From contig JABDQZ010000084.1 in assembly GCA_013041975.1 (NCBI GenBank), forward strand, positions 1 to 7,660: a DNA stretch of 7,660 bases. Reading direction: 5' to 3'. The notes under the pieces were generated by a model. That model worked only from the letters and a program-made list of their open reading frames with translations. It did no database searches and was not told where the DNA came from. Positions within the stretch are counted from its first letter, which is position 1, and each line of letters begins with the position of its first letter. Shown in pieces: positions 6,671-7,660 of this stretch. The DNA comes from Gammaproteobacteria bacterium. GTDB lineage: Bacteria; Pseudomonadota; Gammaproteobacteria; Chromatiales; Chromatiaceae. The translations under genes were made by a program, and so were the position numbers.

Positions 6671-6689
6671 ATCATTTGTGTTGATGATT
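6670..6689. repeat. Inverted repeat just before the second GtrA start
   Basis: AATCAT (6670-6675) and ATGATT (6684-6689) are perfect 6-base arms with an eight-base spacer. The repeat begins on the last base of the GT2 stop and ends seven bases before the GtrA ATG at 6697, covering the expected ribosome-binding position. It resembles in placement, not in sequence, the dyad at 2252-2266. Its arms are AT-rich, so the hairpin would be weak and could be accidental. Confidence 0.3.
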
Positions 6690-6696
6690 GAAAACC

Positions 6697-7110
6697 ATGC
6701 TTAAACAGTACACCCATTTTTTTATTAATGGCGTTGCCATCACACTGTTTGCCTGGATATTACAGTTTATGCTCTTTAAACTGTTCGGAGGCGAATCATC
6801 GTTAAGCTATGGTATAGCCACTGCCGTGGCATTCAGCATTACAATGATCTTGAATTTTTTTATTCAGATGAAGCTTATTTTCAAAACTTCCGGTTTGTTT
6901 CATCGCTATTTGGTTACTGAAGTCTTTATTATGTTACTCGTTTCTGTGCTGGCTCCATTGTGTCGTTTTATGATTGCAGAGCTATCTACCAATGAATGGG
7001 GTGATCGAGGTGGTTTTGCAATGGCTGCATTGATTGGATCTGTGCCCTCGTTTTTAATGAAACGCTATTGGGTCTTTGCAGCTCATAAAATTGAACTGGA
7101 TAAGGCATGA
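6697..7110 (+). CDS. GtrA-family membrane protein (second copy)
   Basis: The 137-residue protein has four hydrophobic segments (about 8-30, 38-58, 70-92 and 103-128). It carries the GtrA-like pattern of a helix-2 end ILNFFIQMKLIF (51-62) and a C-terminal SFLMKRYWVF. The usual aspartate of helix 1 is not evident here, and similarity to the left-block GtrA is low, so the two are old relatives rather than recent copies. The presumed role is translocation, or help with translocation, of the polyprenyl-phosphate sugar made by the GT2 immediately upstream. The start is taken as ATG 6697; a TTG at 6688 would add three residues and neither has a good Shine-Dalgarno. The TGA stop overlaps the next gene's ATG (ATGA at 7107-7110), so the methyltransferase is translationally coupled to it. 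Confidence 0.87.
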   Translation: MLKQYTHFFINGVAITLFAWILQFMLFKLFGGESSLSYGIATAVAFSITMILNFFIQMKLIFKTSGLFHRYLVTEVFIMLLVSVLAPLCRFMIAELSTNEWGDRGGFAMAALIGSVPSFLMKRYWVFAAHKIELDKA

Positions 7111-7660
7111 AGTGTAAGGTATGCAATAAAGGAGATTTGAAACACCTCACCTCGGGAGCCAGAGACTATATAAGTAGTGATGAGTTTGAATTATGGCGCT
7201 GTGATGAATGCAGCAGCCTGCAAACGGTTGGGGATATCCAGGCAAATTATTATGGTCAGGCCTATTACGGTTCTCCGGAGGGAAAGTTTTCACCCGTCAC
7301 AGAAAGAATTTTTCGCTTTTTTCACTCTCTTAAAGCCAGGAAATTCTATCAAAAATTTCAACCAGACAGTGTCCTTGAAGTCGGGTGTGGAAGAGGATAT
7401 ATCCTTTCCATTTTGGACAAACTTGGCTGTAAGGTGGTGGGTATAGAGTCAGCTGGAGCCGCTGACTGGATTTTAAATAATCCCGAGATTACTGTGCATG
7501 GTGTTGTTGACGGTGAAACCTGGCCAATTGATGAACAATCGGTAGACTTGGTGATTATCTGGCATGTGTTTGAGCATGTGACAGAACCGTTTGAGGTGCT
7601 GTTGGAAATGAAAAGGATTCTCACAGAGGATGGCGCTATCTGCATGAGTGTTCCCAATAT
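7107..7660 (+). CDS. Class I SAM-dependent methyltransferase with N-terminal Cys4 knuckle (5' part)
   Basis: The frame opens at the ATG overlapping the GtrA stop and runs to the window end, giving 184 residues with the 3' end missing. Two CxxC pairs, C3/C6 and C32/C35, form a probable zinc knuckle. SAM-binding motif I is LEVGCGRGY (90-98), and the acidic residue that usually contacts the SAM ribose is E114 in VVGIES. HVFEHV (153-158) and the start of the next strand at CMSVPN follow the Methyltransf_11/23 pattern. Zinc-knuckle methyltransferases of this shape are common in polysaccharide and O-antigen clusters, where they modify sugars or nucleotide sugars, but the target here is unknown. Coupling to the GT2-GtrA pair suggests it acts on the same glycan. 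An alternative is a methyltransferase for another small molecule encoded further downstream. Confidence 0.85.
   Translation, partial: MKCKVCNKGDLKHLTSGARDYISSDEFELWRCDECSSLQTVGDIQANYYGQAYYGSPEGKFSPVTERIFRFFHSLKARKFYQKFQPDSVLEVGCGRGYILSILDKLGCKVVGIESAGAADWILNNPEITVHGVVDGETWPIDEQSVDLVIIWHVFEHVTEPFEVLLEMKRILTEDGAICMSVPN

Noticed and set aside
7177..7657. Open frames on both strands over the methyltransferase
   Set aside because: The frame from 7107 has CxxC pairs and the LEVGCGRGY SAM motif; the others have no family signal.
1..7660. Mobile element, CRISPR array, tRNA or riboswitch
   Set aside because: No transposase or integrase motifs, no regularly spaced repeats and no cloverleaf-like or known aptamer sequence were seen; almost all of the window is coding.

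Overview
The window is a compact run of membrane-associated glycosylation genes from a bacterium, most likely Gram-negative and perhaps a gammaproteobacterium. That placement is a weak inference from moderate, slightly AT-rich composition, short operon-like junctions and familiar family versions; no rRNA, tRNA or other phylogenetic marker is present. There is no sign of transposases, integrases, CRISPR arrays or stable RNA genes.

Left block (+ strand, 1-3428): the 3' end of one polytopic TMTC-like GT-C protein with C-terminal TPRs is followed 8 bases later by a complete paralogue (711-2273). Next come a GtrA-family membrane protein (2273-2680, its ATG sharing one base with the preceding stop) and a family 2 glycosyltransferase (GT2) of the dolichol-phosphate-mannose-synthase type (2685-3428). 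All junctions are 8 bases or less, so this is very probably one operon that begins upstream of the window.

Middle (- strand, 3425-5602): a 725-residue GT-C-like multi-spanning protein with C-terminal TPR-like repeats is encoded on the opposite strand. It is convergent with the left block, and the two stop codons overlap in the four bases TTAA. It diverges from the right block across 108 bases that must hold the start signals for both directions.

Right block (+ strand, 5711-7660): a second DPM-like GT2 with two C-terminal membrane helices, a second GtrA-family protein, and the 5' part of a class I SAM methyltransferase with an N-terminal four-cysteine knuckle. The methyltransferase is joined to the GtrA gene by an ATGA overlap and is cut by the window end.

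How they may work together: in known GtrA/GtrB/Gtr systems, a GT2 enzyme charges polyprenyl phosphate with one sugar, a GtrA protein is thought to move the lipid-linked sugar across the inner membrane, and a polytopic GT-C enzyme transfers it to an acceptor on the outer face. The window holds two GT2+GtrA pairs and three polytopic GT-C/TPR proteins, so every step of such a pathway is represented at least twice. The sugar, the acceptor (protein, lipopolysaccharide or another glycan) and the pairing of proteins cannot be read from the sequence.
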